A DNA stretch of 64,000 bases, taken from the NCBI GenBank assembly GCA_015499995.1, contig JADNRV010000062.1, forward strand, positions 62,001-126,000, read 5' to 3'. Within the stretch, counting starts at the first letter, position 1. Each line of letters opens with the position of its first letter. Made by a program: the position numbers and the translations under genes. Below the pieces are notes generated by a model. That model did no database searches and was not told the DNA's origin. It worked only from the letters and a program-made list of their open reading frames with translations. Below, in pieces: positions 10,207 to 22,400 of this stretch. This DNA comes from Flammula alnicola (Eukaryota > Basidiomycota > Agaricomycetes > Agaricales > Strophariaceae).

Positions 10207-11640
10207 TCTTCTAGAGCGGCTATGTCCTTTGAATTTGTCTGGGTGTCAGTGTAATTCGTGGTTCCGAACAGCTAAGTAAGTTAGCTTCGTCGTTGGTGCC
10301 AAAGCATGTGTGGACCTGTTTGGCAAAAGCCTCCCGGGCCCTAATAATTCTTGTGCACTGACAGTGACAATCCTCGTCTTGTATCCTCAGACTCTCCTTC
10401 TCCTTGTTTGGTCCTTGTGGGTTTACTCCAGTGTGGGCGGGTTGAGCGCGACAGAGCGCGACGTACTCTCTGCATTTTGATCAGAATTCAGATCGTGGAT
10501 ATGGCCGAATCGTGGGGTCATGGGCGCTGTCCATCTTCGAATCCTCGAAAGATCCCGCAGATATCTTCACAGACGTGCTCGCAGTCATCAAGACGGACTC
10601 AATGAACGCTTGTAGGCTGTAGCCAAGCCCTCCCAATTTCTGTCTTGGTTTCAGCGACGACTCGCCCTTTGGCCGTCGAGAAGTTGGTTCTGTCGACCAA
10701 AAGCCTTTTCGAGCTTCCCGACGACCAATAGATCATTGTCGAGGACTCCGACTAGGGACCCACCCCGTTCGACACGGTTTACGATCCACCTAGGGGACGA
10801 TTTTCAGGATACTCTACAGCCGAGCAAGCTCAGACGGAAATAACCCCCAACGACCCCAGTCTGAGAGCAGCACTTTTCACTGCTGCTGCTGCCAAGAGTT
10901 CCAAAATCCTTCAAGACACTAATGTTCTGCATAACCTCATCACGGAAGGAGAATTTACTTCTTTCAGCTGCGGGTTCGGAGATCAAAGAAAGCATAATCG
11001 CCTATGACGAACAGGACGCTGCCCTCAGTGCTTTGAAGGCGTTGAGGAATGGAAATGTCGTTCAATTTGCCAACGGAATCCGTTTCCTTGAGGTAGATCT
11101 CCCCATTACTAATGTTATCGCTTCGAATTCACCTGATTTTTTGGTCGAATGCAATCTCGAACGCAGAGAATGAATTCACCCGTGATATGCCTCTGTTGGA
11201 AGCTTGGAAAAGCTTATTTCCTGAGGTGTAGGTTTCCTGGGTCGGGTGGCGGATGTAGCAATTGATGACTCCGTCGTATGTTTTGACAATGCCCGAAATC
11301 AAAACGGCTGTGTGTCTGAGAACCGGTAGAGCCCATAGTCAGGCTTCTGAACGTCATGTACCTACTGAGCGAGGGCCGCCCACAGTTATGTAGACACAGC
11401 GGCCGACGCCCGCAGTCGAGCAGCAGTCCTGGACGTCAAATATTTCCAAACGGTGGAACAGATCACTGAGTTAATCAGCGCTAGTCATTAATCACAGTCC
11501 ACAACCTGGCTGACTTCTGAGCAGTAATTAGCGCCATGGATACACAACGAAGTGAAAAAAATGTTATACACGCAACATGAGCACAGAACCAGCACAAAAT
11601 CGACATGGAAGTAACAAAAGAACCGAGCACCTAGCCAGAA
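10207..11640. other. 1.4 kb with no recognised gene
   Basis: Several short open stretches occur on the plus strand (for example 10922-11173, including IKESIIAYDEQDAALSALKAL), separated by stops. They look like remnants of one coding region, but I cannot identify a family or build a phased model. It separates the NOSIP-like and RPF2 genes, both on the minus strand. Confidence 0.4.
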
Positions 11641-12847
11641 TCAATCCACTTTTCTTCGTTTCCGCGGTCCCCCGAAATCGTCCTTCGCATCTCCTGCATC
11701 CTCTTCCGCTTCGCCGGGACCCGCTTTCAACCCCTTCATCTTCCGGGTCTGCAGCCTGCCCAGATCCTGCTTCCCAACATGCACCCGTCCCCGCAAATCG
11801 CCCATCTCGTCGACTTCCATGTTCTTCTTCTTCTGCCCAAGTCCCTTCTCCACATCCGTCTTCTTCAGCTTCGGCCGCTTCATCGCCTGCTTAAGCAGCT
11901 CTGAGTCGGCAGGCTGATGGCGGCGGAGCACGAGGTCGAGCGACGGGCCCATGGGAGTAAGCTCAACGCGGGGTATGCGGGTTCCCGAGGCCAGCAGTTT
12001 CGTCGTGTATGTCCTGATATGGACTTTTGGGAAATGGGTGGTATCTTCTGGCGTCGATGTTTGACGGCTGGCGTAGGCAATGGCTGTGGCGTTGTTTAGG
12101 GCGGTAGGCGTAGGACCGCAGGATACGCTGATGACGTGTTCGAGGCCAGGAAGACACATCGAGTCGATTTCTTCGCCGTTGAAGAAATCTATGAGCATCG
12201 ATTTTAGTTGGACGAAACGAGGATGGGTATCGAACAGCTCTGAAGCGAAGTGTATGAGTGGTTTATGCCCAGGTGTCGATTTAGGTGTCTAGGAGAAAAT
12301 ATTAGTTGATAATGAGCAGAAAAGGAGGAAACCTGGAACGCACTTTGAAATCAGCCATTCCCACCCAACGCTCAACTCCAACTTCCGACATATCCAACAC
12401 CTTCCCATCGAACATTCGGACGAACGTCAGGCCATGCGGTCTCTTTTTCGTTGTCTGTCCAACAACGAACATGGAAGCGTCGTTTTTAGCAGACCAGAAC
12501 TCTAGCGAAGCGATTGACGTAGATTCGGCATCGAAAGGATGGATGGGATTTTTCTTGTTGAACGCAATCGCGTGGGGCCGTTTTAGAGCCATCTACGAGA
12601 GGGATCGTCAGGATTTTTATTCTGAAATATTCTAAAGAAAGACGCACGAGTTCACGCATGACAGAGTTCAGGACTTCGCCTGTATGTGTTCCCTTCACAA
12701 AAATGGCTGTCCGAGGGTCTTCGATTTCCTTGGGTTCGCGTGCGTCCAATGCTCGTTTCGAGCGCGCATTTTTGGGTTTTCTGGTTCACGGGTAAGTGGG
12801 AGGTAAATTTACTTCATAATAAGAGCCACTTACATCGTACGCAGCAT
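11641..12847 (-). CDS. RPF2: Ribosome biogenesis factor RPF2 (Brix domain)
   Basis: Four exons fit in phase: 12847-12834 (14 bases only), 12780-12648, 12592-12344 and 12288-11641, giving 347 residues. The spliced N-terminus MLRTIKPKNARSKRALDARE is the conserved RPF2 start and fixes the tiny first exon. The Brix domain spans about residues 30-230 (TAIFVKG, LEFWSAKNDASMFVVG, RMFDGKVLDM, LPGLEHVISVS). A basic, disordered tail ends in RKRRKVD. Family knowledge: Rpf2 works with Rrs1 to load the 5S RNP into the pre-60S ribosome in the nucleolus. An ordinary housekeeping gene in the spacer. Confidence 0.92.
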
Positions 12848-13180
12848 GACGTTGGATTTGTTAAGGAAAACGATCTTGAGAGCGCTTGAGCACTGAAAAA
12901 AGCAAAGCGAGATGATCATTGGCTCATGCCTATGTCCTCCATATATAACAACTACAAATTTATCTGCGGCATATCGGCAGCCCAACCTTCGCCTGCAAGT
13001 ACTAAAATTCAAAGACTGTTCAATGCAGCAGGACTCATCCCTGTCGTTGGCGCAGATGATGAATTGCAAGTACGCTGAATATTATTCAGTCTGCAGTCTG
13101 TCTGTGCCATCTTCCATGCATTCATATTTCACGTCTTACTATCCGAATAGCTCCAAAAACTACATCATTTTGGCCTATGC
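12848..13180. other. Intergenic, promoter side of RPF2
   Basis: About 330 bases between the RPF2 start and the 3' end of the secreted-protein gene; nothing else seen. Confidence 0.5.
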
Positions 13181-13874
13181 TCAGTACGCTACTCCTACGG
13201 GTTCTTCTGGTAATGGCCTTACTGCACGATGAGCCTGAGGAATTGGTGGCAGCGGCCTAACGGCACGCATGGGTCTTGGTCGAATACGAGGCCCAGCCGG
13301 TGGGGCAGGATGTGAATGTGTGCCGACAGTATCGAAGTGGAGGTGAGTCTGTTTTTGAACGTGAACTTCAAGGCCGGGTTTATGTCCCAGAATTTTAGCT
13401 ACCTTCGCGTTGTGCTTTTCTGTGAGGCTTGTTATCTTTTGCTCGTGGTGTTCCTGAAGCTTTTGGACTTGGGCATGTTTCTGTTGCAGGGTGGGCGTGG
13501 ACGATTTCGATTTGAACGGAAGCTTGTTGAGGCTGAAAGAAGACAGGTAGTCGAATGAGCATATCAGAAAGTAGATGAAGCTTCCAGTACAACATACAAG
13601 TTCGAAAATTTGCCACGAACATAAAGCTCCTCAATCTCCTCAGGACCAAAGCGAACCGCAAGGTCAATATTGTCGACTTCAGGAAAATCTCTGTTCTACG
13701 GAAAGTCGGAGGTTCAACTTAGTGTTGTGAAGGGTATGAGGTAAGAAAAATGAACGAAGTACTTACCACAAGCGCCACGCTTGACTGGAACTGGTTCACC
13801 GGATATGCGAACACTGCCGCCGCGAACCAGGCAAATACGACGGGGAGCAGAGAAAGGGTGAAAGTGAGCTTCAT
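13181..13874 (-). CDS. Small secreted protein
   Basis: Three exons fit in phase: 13874-13767, 13695-13598 and 13532-13181, giving 185 residues. The first exon is a textbook signal peptide (MKLTFTLSLLPVVFAWFAAA) with a likely cut after the VFA-Y region. The mature protein has an acidic start, a Gln/His/Lys-rich coiled coil (KLQEHHEQKITSLTEKHNAK), and a proline- and arginine-rich tail with PRIRPRP and VRPLPPIP-type words. No cysteines are obvious in the mature part and I recognise no domain. It could be a cell-wall or extracellular protein. Its start faces the NACHT gene, 328 bases away. Confidence 0.6.
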
Positions 13875-14202
13875 CTTTGTCGTCAATTCGTCGTAATTTC
13901 GTAGACTGGGTGATTGATATGGGTGAAGTGGGTTTCGGTCTACTAGGACACGAAAGAAGGTAAGTAGGGGGAGACCAGCTCTGACGGAAAAGTTTATTGT
14001 GCGGCGCTACATATATATGATAATGAAAATCTCTCAGGGTCGCATCTTCTGGGCGCAGAAGTTTGATGGCGCCCACTGCCCACTCGTGTCCACTGCCCAC
14101 AACCTCAAGAAACCCGGAGCCGGCCGTCGCATCACCGTCGGGTCAACGGCCGACTCAACCTCGAAGGCTTTCAAGAACGTTTGAATGATCTCAATGGCCC
14201 CG
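13875..14202. other. Divergent promoter region
   Basis: It lies between two genes facing apart (secreted protein and NACHT NTPase). Short open frames occur on both strands but none is convincing. Confidence 0.4.
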
Positions 14203-16098
14203 ATGTTCTCAAGCAACACCCTCATCACTGGGGGGACCTTTATCCATGTTGAAAATCGTGGACAAATTTCCGAAGGTTAGCTGAGGCAGTACTTATCTTG
14301 ATTCTTGATCGTGAAATGGAACTTACGAGATCGATCTTTACACAGCTTTCAAGCTTCTTCATCGAAATATCGCCTCTGGAGCATTTCACAATTCTGATGA
14401 GAGGTTCGATCCGCCGAAATGCCATCCTGGAACCCGTGTGGCCGTCATCAAGCGGATCATGGACTGGGTGGAGAGCCTCGAGATATCATATCCCATGCTC
14501 TGGCTACATGGTCCTGCAGGCGCAGGGAAATCCGCAATCGCGCAGATGATTGCTGAAGCTGTGCTTTGAGCGACACAACCTCTTCGCCAGTTTTTTCTTT
14601 TCTCGATCAGCAAGCGATCGCAATAACGAGAGGAAACTCATCCTCACCATCGCATATCAGATGGCCCTGTCGATACCTTCTACTCGACCGCACATCGAGG
14701 AAGCCATCGAGCAAGATCTGGCTATATTCACCCGCTCACTAGAAGCCCAAGCCCAGCGCTTGATTGTTTACCCCTTACAACAGGCAAAGGCACTCAACCC
14801 CGATATCTTTGCATCAGACACTCTTCCACATCTAATCCTCATTGATGGCTTGGATGAATGTGCAGACGACGTAGTGCAGTCCCGCATTCTCGACCTTTTC
14901 TGTGGCATCATAGGCCAACAAGACGCCATACCTTTCATCGTGTTCATTGCCAGTCGACCGGAAAGGCACATTCGCAGCATGTTCGACTGCGGGGATCTTA
15001 ATCATCTGACCACACGCATCGGCTTAGATTCGTCCTTCCAACCTGACGCAGACATACGGCTATTCTTGACAGAGAAATTCGACGAGATCAAAAGCACACA
15101 CCCGTTCAAGCGATTGATCCCAAACCCAGACCTGTGGCCTTCCAAGGAGGTCATCGACATGCTCATCGAGAAATCTTCTGGGCAATTCATCTTTCCGTCC
15201 ACGGTATCCAAGTACTTGCAGTCGCGTCGCCATCGTCCAGATGAACGGCTCAAAATTATTTGCGGGATTTCGCGTTCTGCAAACGAAGCCCCTTATGCCG
15301 CGTTAGATGCGCTCTATATTCATATATTTTCGTCCGCCATGGATATAGCCTCGGCACTTCGCATTATCGCATTGAAGTTGACGGGGGATGGCGTAGTACT
15401 CCATTATCCCTACAAGGCGAACCCTTATTCTGACAACTACCTCAGCGTGTACTCGGAGCGCGTCGAACGTTTTTTGTCCTTTGGACCAGGTACCATGGAA
15501 TACTGTATGGCCGACCTTGAGTCGATTATTGCGGTCGGAGCCCCTTATAACCCAGTGGGTTTCTTTCACGCTTCGCTCTCAGATTTCCTGCTGGACCATT
15601 CTCGCTCTGGAGAGTATCATATCGACATCGCAGCGGCTCATGCAGAGTTTTCCATTTGCCATTTAAGGCATCTCGAGGCCGAACGTAAGTCCTTTTTCAA
15701 ACTATACCGTTTCTACACCATTAAATCACAAGTCGTTAACAGAGCCCCGTTTTGGATCGCAAATGTTTATCAACTCCTGGGAGGGCTTGCTTCATAATGT
15801 TTCACCTGCAGAGCCTACTCCTGAACTGCGTCAGGAGATTGAGGGGCTGAAGAACTCTATGGCCGTCATCGACTGCTACGTCCATGCAAGAAAACACGAC
15901 CACATCTCCGCCCACTCCTTTGATAAGCTGCTTACCGCCATCTGCTCTTCGGTACGTTTCGTCATGAACTATCTGTACACCCTTCACGGTGATGCTGACC
16001 ATTAATAGAAATTTCCGGACGCCCGTGAGCTGTCCGAAGAAATTCGTCTAGCTTTTGACGAGTACCAGAAATCGAAGCCATCAAGCGTGGAATCATGA
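14203..16098 (+). pseudogene. NACHT-domain NTPase with one frameshift
   Basis: The start MFSSNTLITGGTFIHVENRG is the signature N-terminus of many agaricomycete NACHT proteins (exon 14203-14275). Exon 2 begins at 14346 and contains Walker A (GPAGAGKSA) and the CHPGTR motif upstream. At 14561 one extra base puts TGA at 14567-14569; the family sequence resumes in another frame (FASFFFSRSASDRNN) and continues to Walker B (LILIDGLDEC) and ASRPERHI. Further introns near 15687-15742 and 15953-16008 give an ending at 16098. Family knowledge: these STAND NTPases are the fungal counterparts of NLR receptors. No C-terminal WD40, ankyrin or TPR sensor is visible, so it is short. The indel could be real or a sequencing error. 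Confidence 0.75.
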
Positions 16099-16515
16099 AA
16101 AGCTTTCTTGTTCCGCATTTCTGGCTCTGGTATTTCCCATTGACCCCACTACATAGGTCTTTGCAAATCACGGCGCACCGTCAAATGTTTGTGCGGACCC
16201 ACAGACCACCACTTCATTCGACCAGCATCGTACGCGTATAAGTAGCATCTGCTCGCCCATTGACCAGCTAGAGTAGATATTTGGGCGGTATCCGACAAGC
16301 CATTAATATTTCCATTCAGATTGGAATCGTAGAATAGAGTGAAAGGGGTAATATATAAAGTACAAGGAAGGAAGAACTCGAAATTTATGTATGTAAATGA
16401 TGATGGGTTCAAAATGGCAGGACAGTAACGCCTGTATTGATTGATCGACAAATTTGTTCATAGAAACCCAGGGCCCTGAGGCTAAAAAGACCCCTTAATC
16501 CTTGCGAGGTCTTCC
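16099..16515. other. Convergent intergenic region
   Basis: About 420 bases between the 3' ends of the NACHT gene and the farnesyltransferase gene. AT-rich, no gene seen. Confidence 0.5.
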
Positions 16516-18168
16516 TCAACCCCGAGCTGCCAGTGCTTGGTGCGCATCGCGGATGCGGTGTTCCCAGTATCTGTTCCATGTCAAATCAGAACAACGATAC
16601 AACTATATGTAGGTAAATCAGCAAACCCACTTTTTCCGGATCGCATCGTGCTCGTTCGCAAGGCTCTTCCACATCTGCAAATTCGGCCATTAAAAATTAA
16701 TGTAATAGCCAGCCATCGAAACAACACACCTCAACAGCCCTTTCCACTTTCTCTCTCGCTTTCACCGGCGCGGCCTTTACCTCAGCGACAGCCTCAGCTT
16801 CCCAGATATCTGCCATGAACTCCATCGCCTGCACACACGGCAGCTCCGCCTCCGCGCTCGGAGGGGGGTTGTCCAGGTCCACGATATCTCGCTTCTCGGG
16901 GGCGGTTCCGAGCTCGGCGCCGCGCGGAAATGCGTATGGACGAACAAAGTCCTGCACGGATGCGAAGGGCGTGCTGGTGTACGTGAGCAGCCCCCGTAGG
17001 TAGTTCCACGCGGACGGGTTGGACGGCGCGAGTGAGATACTTTGCTTCGTGTATCTGTTCGCCAGTGGCGTATTATGCATCAAATCACGATTTAGGGGCA
17101 AGAGAAGAGGCAGGGCAGGACAGGACGTACATCAACTCCCGTCTAAACAGCCTCTCCTTCTCGTTCTCCTGCGCAATCGGTCCACGGCACCCGAAGACGA
17201 CGAAGAAGCGGTGGTGCCACGCCGAATTGTTCCGCACGTCATGTGTGAGCATGGCATCGACAAAGTCGAGCTCGGCGGCCCAGATCGCGTCTGCCTCCTC
17301 CACTATCGAGTCGTCGTTGTCTTCGTTCATCGCCGCCCCTGGTCCGTAGCACGAGGCCAGCAGCCACTGACGATAGCTCCATGTGTGGTAGTTCTTCGCG
17401 TCGACCTCCAGGCTGCGTTTGATGAAGGCGAGTTCCCTCGCAGGCTGCTTGGTGAGGGGGACGAGCAGGCGGCGGTGGTGCCAGACTTGGTAGGTCTTCA
17501 AGAACAGCACGGCAAGTTCATCCATGAGGGAGAGTTCGGTTGCGAGGAGGCGGGGAAGGCCTTCAGAGGCTTCTGGGGTTGGAGAGGAGGACAAAAGTGA
17601 TATGAGGGTTTCGTAACGGTATTGCCTGGTTGATCGATAGATTAGAGAGATTAAATGGCAGAAGAGGAGAACGCACCATGCAGAGTAGTGTGCTGGATTC
17701 TGTCGGATAATGTTCTCTGTCAGCTCGAGCACTCTGGGGCTCTTCTCGCCGGCTCTGACGATCGCACGGAAGTAATTTGTAGCATCTTTGTCTGACAGTA
17801 GGGGTTGATCATGTTAGCGTCCAGTAGATCATGATAATGAGACAAAATAAGATATTCCACAATAGCCTTCGTGCGTCGTAGCTTGCACCCCACTTGTCAT
17901 CCGACTCCGACGAGGTTGAATACAGCAAGATGGCTATTTCGCGGCGTCAGGCCGCAAAGATTCGTGATTTGCACCACGATTTCCAATAACTTCACTCCAA
18001 AGCCCAAATTTCCCCAAAATTCATGAATACAAAAGGACACTCACATTCAGCTGTGTAAAAGATAGGCGCGATGGGGTTGGCATCCTCGTACTGCTCCAAT
18101 GGTTGCACATCTGCCCAATCTGCGCGCTCAGAGAACAGGGGTACATCATCGTCAGGCGGAGAGACCAT
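16516..18168 (-). CDS. RAM2: Protein farnesyl/geranylgeranyltransferase type-1 subunit alpha
   Basis: Six exons fit in phase: 18168-18045, 17791-17677, 17625-17131, 17054-16730, 16674-16631 and 16570-16516, giving 385 residues. Prenyltransferase alpha (PPTA) repeats show as NPAHYSAW, YQVWHHRR, NYHTWSYR, NSAWHHRF and NPSAWNYLRG. The N-terminus (MVSPPDDDVPLFSERADWAD..PIAPIFYT) and the C-terminal YWEHRI also match the family. Family knowledge: this subunit pairs with different beta subunits to attach farnesyl or geranylgeranyl groups to CaaX proteins such as Ras and Rho. Intron 1, at 253 bases, is long for this window. A conserved housekeeping gene in the spacer. Confidence 0.92.
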
Positions 18169-18220
18169 CTTAGAAATGGGCGAAGTTTGATAAAAACCCG
18201 AATATTGAGGTGGTTGAGGT

Positions 18221-18749
18221 CTAGTTGGAGAAATGGTTCGAGAGTCTTACGTTGGGTTCACCGAACAAGAGGAACAAAAGGGAGATGATGATCAGCCTTT
18301 CACGGGCCGGCGATACCGGAAGGCCTTTGCCAAATAACCGCACATAAATCACAATTCTTGGGGGCCGTTGAATTCTTGAATCTCTACAACCTTCGATGAC
18401 TGTTGGACAAAAAGACCAATTCAATGGTATTATTGCACGATAACCATGCTGATTCCGAATCAAAACCACCAAAAATTCTGCTTATTTCGATTCGTCTCAT
18501 TGGTGCAAGAGCTGCTCAGGCGACACTCACCTGCTTGCTATCCGCCTGCATGCCATATGCGCCAGCGCAGTTATTGGATTCGCGTCTTTTTTGATTCCAG
18601 GTCCATGCAAACCTCATCATATTAATCGTGTAATACGCTGCACGAAGCATGTTGAGTTTCGGAGGTACGAACCACAACCATCTCTTTCCAGCCGTGGCCT
18701 CGCCAAATAACGTGTTGACATTTCTAGCCCAGGAATTGACGGCATTCAT
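18221..18749 (-). other. Possible small gene upstream of RAM2
   Basis: Two open stretches on the minus strand look coding. One is 18749 to about 18524 (MNAVNSWARNVNTLFGEATA..., KLNMLRAAYYTINMMRFAW). The other is about 18405-18221 and includes a hydrophobic run (LIIISLLFLLFG). They can be joined with an intron, but the donor is not certain. I recognise no family. It would be transcribed toward RAM2, whose start lies about 50 bases further on. Confidence 0.3.
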
Positions 18750-18837
18750 CGCTTGTCCCCATGACAGTGGCCCATGACTGGGCGTATTTTCGACTTCTGA
18801 GTGTGAATCTGAGTCTCCCTCTCAGTCTCCGCGCGAC

Positions 18838-19113
18838 ATGGACGGCGAGCCTGGGCAGCCGGAATACGACACGTTTTGGCGTTTGTATAACGCTTCAGTT
18901 AAGGTTCGTCCCTTGAAATCACTTCGATCTGCGCATTGGGGACCTTTTCGAGTGAAGATTTATCCGCTGAAATTAACTTCTGTCCCAACGGTTTAGGAAG
19001 CCTTGGGGATATTGCCTGAAAGGAATGAACATCTCGGCATCCGACCAAAAATAGCGCTCTTGAAAACAAGAACCCCAAAAACCGCTCATCGATTAACCGA
19101 TGAATGTGAATGA
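18838..19113 (+). CDS. Possible 60-residue hypothetical protein
   Basis: Exon 18838-18903 (MDGEPGQPEYDTFWRLYNAS...) joins in phase across a 93-base GT..TAG intron to 18997-19113 (EALGILPERNEHLGIRPKIA...DECE). The product is soluble and charged, with no recognised domain. It faces away from the possible gene at 18221-18749. The clean intron phase is the main support; an upstream exon may be missing. Confidence 0.4.
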
Positions 19114-19460
19114 GGCTTCCATGCGTGGCGTCACACTAATGCCGTACGTGTATATGGCCAATGGCGTTTGAGATTTATAGAAGAAGGGCAGTCCAAGTCA
19201 TCGGACCTTCCCATCTCTTCCTAAAGCCCTATCACCAATTCTCGCAACAATTCATCCAACGCCCAGAACCCGATGGACGAAGATCTAGTTGCAAGGTTTG
19301 CATACCATTGAGCTTTGAGCGCTCGAGTCAAATTTCACACCGCCCACAGTTCACCGCGAACTCAAAAACGAGAAACGCAAACGTCTATTACTCAGGATCG
19401 GTGCGTCGTGCCCAGTAATTTTAAGGACGCTGTGCTAAACAACCTCACAGTAAAATATAT
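19114..19460. other. Inner edge of right inverted arm
   Basis: About 350 bases upstream of the right TPR-CHAT copy. Weak similarity to the left-copy exon 1 end is visible only from about 19,425 (GTGCTAAA..AGTAAAA..TATAT). The rest of exon 1, coding the first beta strands of the C2-like domain, is not recognisable. Confidence 0.45.
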
Positions 19461-22400
19461 ATGGCCAGTAAGGATTTCGATCATAAAGCATTTGCACATA
19501 CGTTCTCATCTTCTTCAGACGTGGTAATAGAGTGCCTACAAGCTGGTGCTGAGCACTCTGTTCTCGATACCCTCGAAATCCGGGTTGATGATCGCGTGGC
19601 GGAGAATACAGGTGCCTTGCGTCTGGAAAAAGTTTCGCAAACAAAGTGGAAGTACAAGGATACTATTGATCTGTGAGTTATTTCGACATTACACGTGCTT
19701 GTTCTCGACAAACCGTACGCCAGGGCTGTAAACGCAGATGGATTCAAGCTCGTCGCTCAATCAAAAGAGGCCGGTGATATAGGTCATATTTACCTGACGA
19801 GAGCCGAGTTAGGCGATTGGACGACGCGCGCGCCATTGCATGAAAGTAAGTGTATCATCTTATTAATAAACAGGCTGATTCTAACCTCACCGTAAAATTG
19901 CTAGAAATTACGCGCCAACTTGTGACTGAAGGCGAGAAGCCAACCCTGACACTGTCATTCGAGATTCTGTTCATTCCATCTGATAACACCAATGTGCTAC
20001 GAGATCGTGATCAGCCATCTGAAGGTGTTTACTGTTTACTGTTTCCACGAAATGTGGTAATGTTACTTACTTCTAATATTGATTTTGCAGCAGCCGTCGC
20101 CGACGAGCTTGAATTACAGTTCACCCAGATTTCCACACTCCCAGACGACAATCCAGAAAAGCCTCGGGTGCTCAAGGAATGCGGAGATCGTTTCCTGCTC
20201 CGCTTTCGCCGCACGAGAAATGAACAAGACTTCGACAAGTCTATCGTAGCCTTTGAGCGAGCTCTTCAGCTCGCAAGAACGGCGGATCCGAAGTTGGTGA
20301 ATTTTATGCATACTTCTGGAATTATATATCAAGAGCGCTATGATGCGGGAGGAATGCTGTGTGATATCGATCGCACTATCTCTCTGTTTAAATATGTGGC
20401 GCAGGGGACACCTGATGCCCATCCAGACATAGGAGACCGGCTACATATCCTAGGAAATGCGCTTTCCCGTCGCTTCGAACGCACGCAAGATCCCACGGAC
20501 ATTTCTGAAGCAATATCAGCCCACCAAAAAGCTCTTCGCCTCACTCCCGAGGTCCACGCAAACCGGCCTAGATTCTTGGATAGCTTAGGGAATGCACTTC
20601 GACGCCGCTTCGAACGTATGGGAGATCTCCACGACATTTCTGAAGCGGTATTGACCCACCAAAAATCTGTTGATCTCACTCCCGAAGGTCATCCAGACAT
20701 GCCAGGACGGCTGAGCAGCTTAGGACGTGCATTTTCCAGCCGCTTCGAACGCAATGGAAATCTCAGCGATATTTCTGAAGCGCTGTCAGCCCACCAAACC
20801 GCTGTCCGTCTCACTCCCGAGGGCCATGAACTCGTGCCCAGACGCCTGAATGGCCTTGGAAATTCATTTCTCAGTCGTTTCGAACGTACAGGAGATCTCA
20901 GCGACATTGCCGAAGCGATATCAGTCTTCCAAAGGGCCGTTCAGCTCACTCCCCAGGATCACGCAGAAATGCCTGAATTGTTGAACAGCTTGGGAAATTC
21001 ATTCTTCCGTCGCTTTGACCACAAAGGGAGTCTCAGTGACATTGCTGAAGCGATGACGATCTACCAGAAAGCTGTTCGCCTCACGCCCGAAGGTGACGCA
21101 AACATGCCTAGGTGGCTCAATAACGTGGGAATTGCATTTCGGCGTCGCTTCGAACTCACGGGAGATCTCAAGGACCTCAATGAAGCGATATCAGCCCAGC
21201 AGAAAGCCGTTCAACTAGCTCCCAAGGACCATGCAAACACACCTAGATGGTTGAATAGTCTCGGAAATTCCTTTTTAATTCGCTTCCAACGCACAGGAGA
21301 TCTCGACGATATTTCTAAAGCGATATCAACCCACCAAACGGCCGTTCGTCTGACTCCTGAAGACCATGCAAACATGCCCGTACAGCTGAATAGCCTAGGC
21401 AATTCGTATTTTCGTCGCTTCGAACGCACAGGGGATCTCGCCGACATTTCTGAAGCCATATCGGCCCACCGTAAAGCCGTCAATCTCACCCCCGAGCGCC
21501 ATGACGATAAGCCTCTGTGGCTGAATAACCTCGGAAATTCACTTCGGCATCGATTCATACGCACGGGAAACCTTACCGACCTTTCAGAAGCGATCTCAGC
21601 CCAGCAAAAATCCGTTCATCTCACTCCTGAGGGCCACGCAAACCTACCTCTACGTCTGAATAGCCTGGGAATTTCATTTCTGCGTCGCTTCAAACGCACC
21701 GGAGATGTCAGTGACATTTCTGAAGCGATATCAGCCCACCAAAAAGCGGTTCATCTGACCCCAGAGGGACATGCAATCATGGCTGTCCGACTCAATAGCC
21801 TAGGAATTTCATTTTTAAGTCGTTTTGAATGCACGAAAGATATCAGCGACATTTCCGACGGGATATCAGCCCTCCAAAAATCCATTCGCCTCACTCCAAA
21901 GGGCCATCCAAATATACCTATCCAGTTGAACAACCTAGGGACTTCACTTCAACGTCGCTTTGAACGATTGGAAGACGTTAATGATATTTCTGAAGCGATA
22001 TCAATCTTCCAGCAAGCAGTCCATCTCACTCCCGCGGGCCATGCATATATGCCCGGTTTCCTGAATAACCTAGGATACTCCTTTCGACGTCGCTTCGAAC
22101 GCACGGGAGATCTCGCTGATATTTCTGAAGCGATATCAGCTCAGCAAAAGGCCATTCAACTCACTCCAGAAGGCCATGCAAGCGCACCTGGACGGTTGAA
22201 TAGCTTAGGAAATTCATTTATCAGTCGCTTCAAACAAACGGGAAATCCCACTGATGTGGCAGCGGCGAACTCAAACTACCGTCTTGCTGCACTCGCTGTA
22301 ACAGGTCCTCCCTCGTTACATTTGCACGCTGCCCAAACTTGGGCCGAGCAATCACAGACAATTGATCCACCGCAAGCCTTGGAAGCGTTCACTCGTGCTA

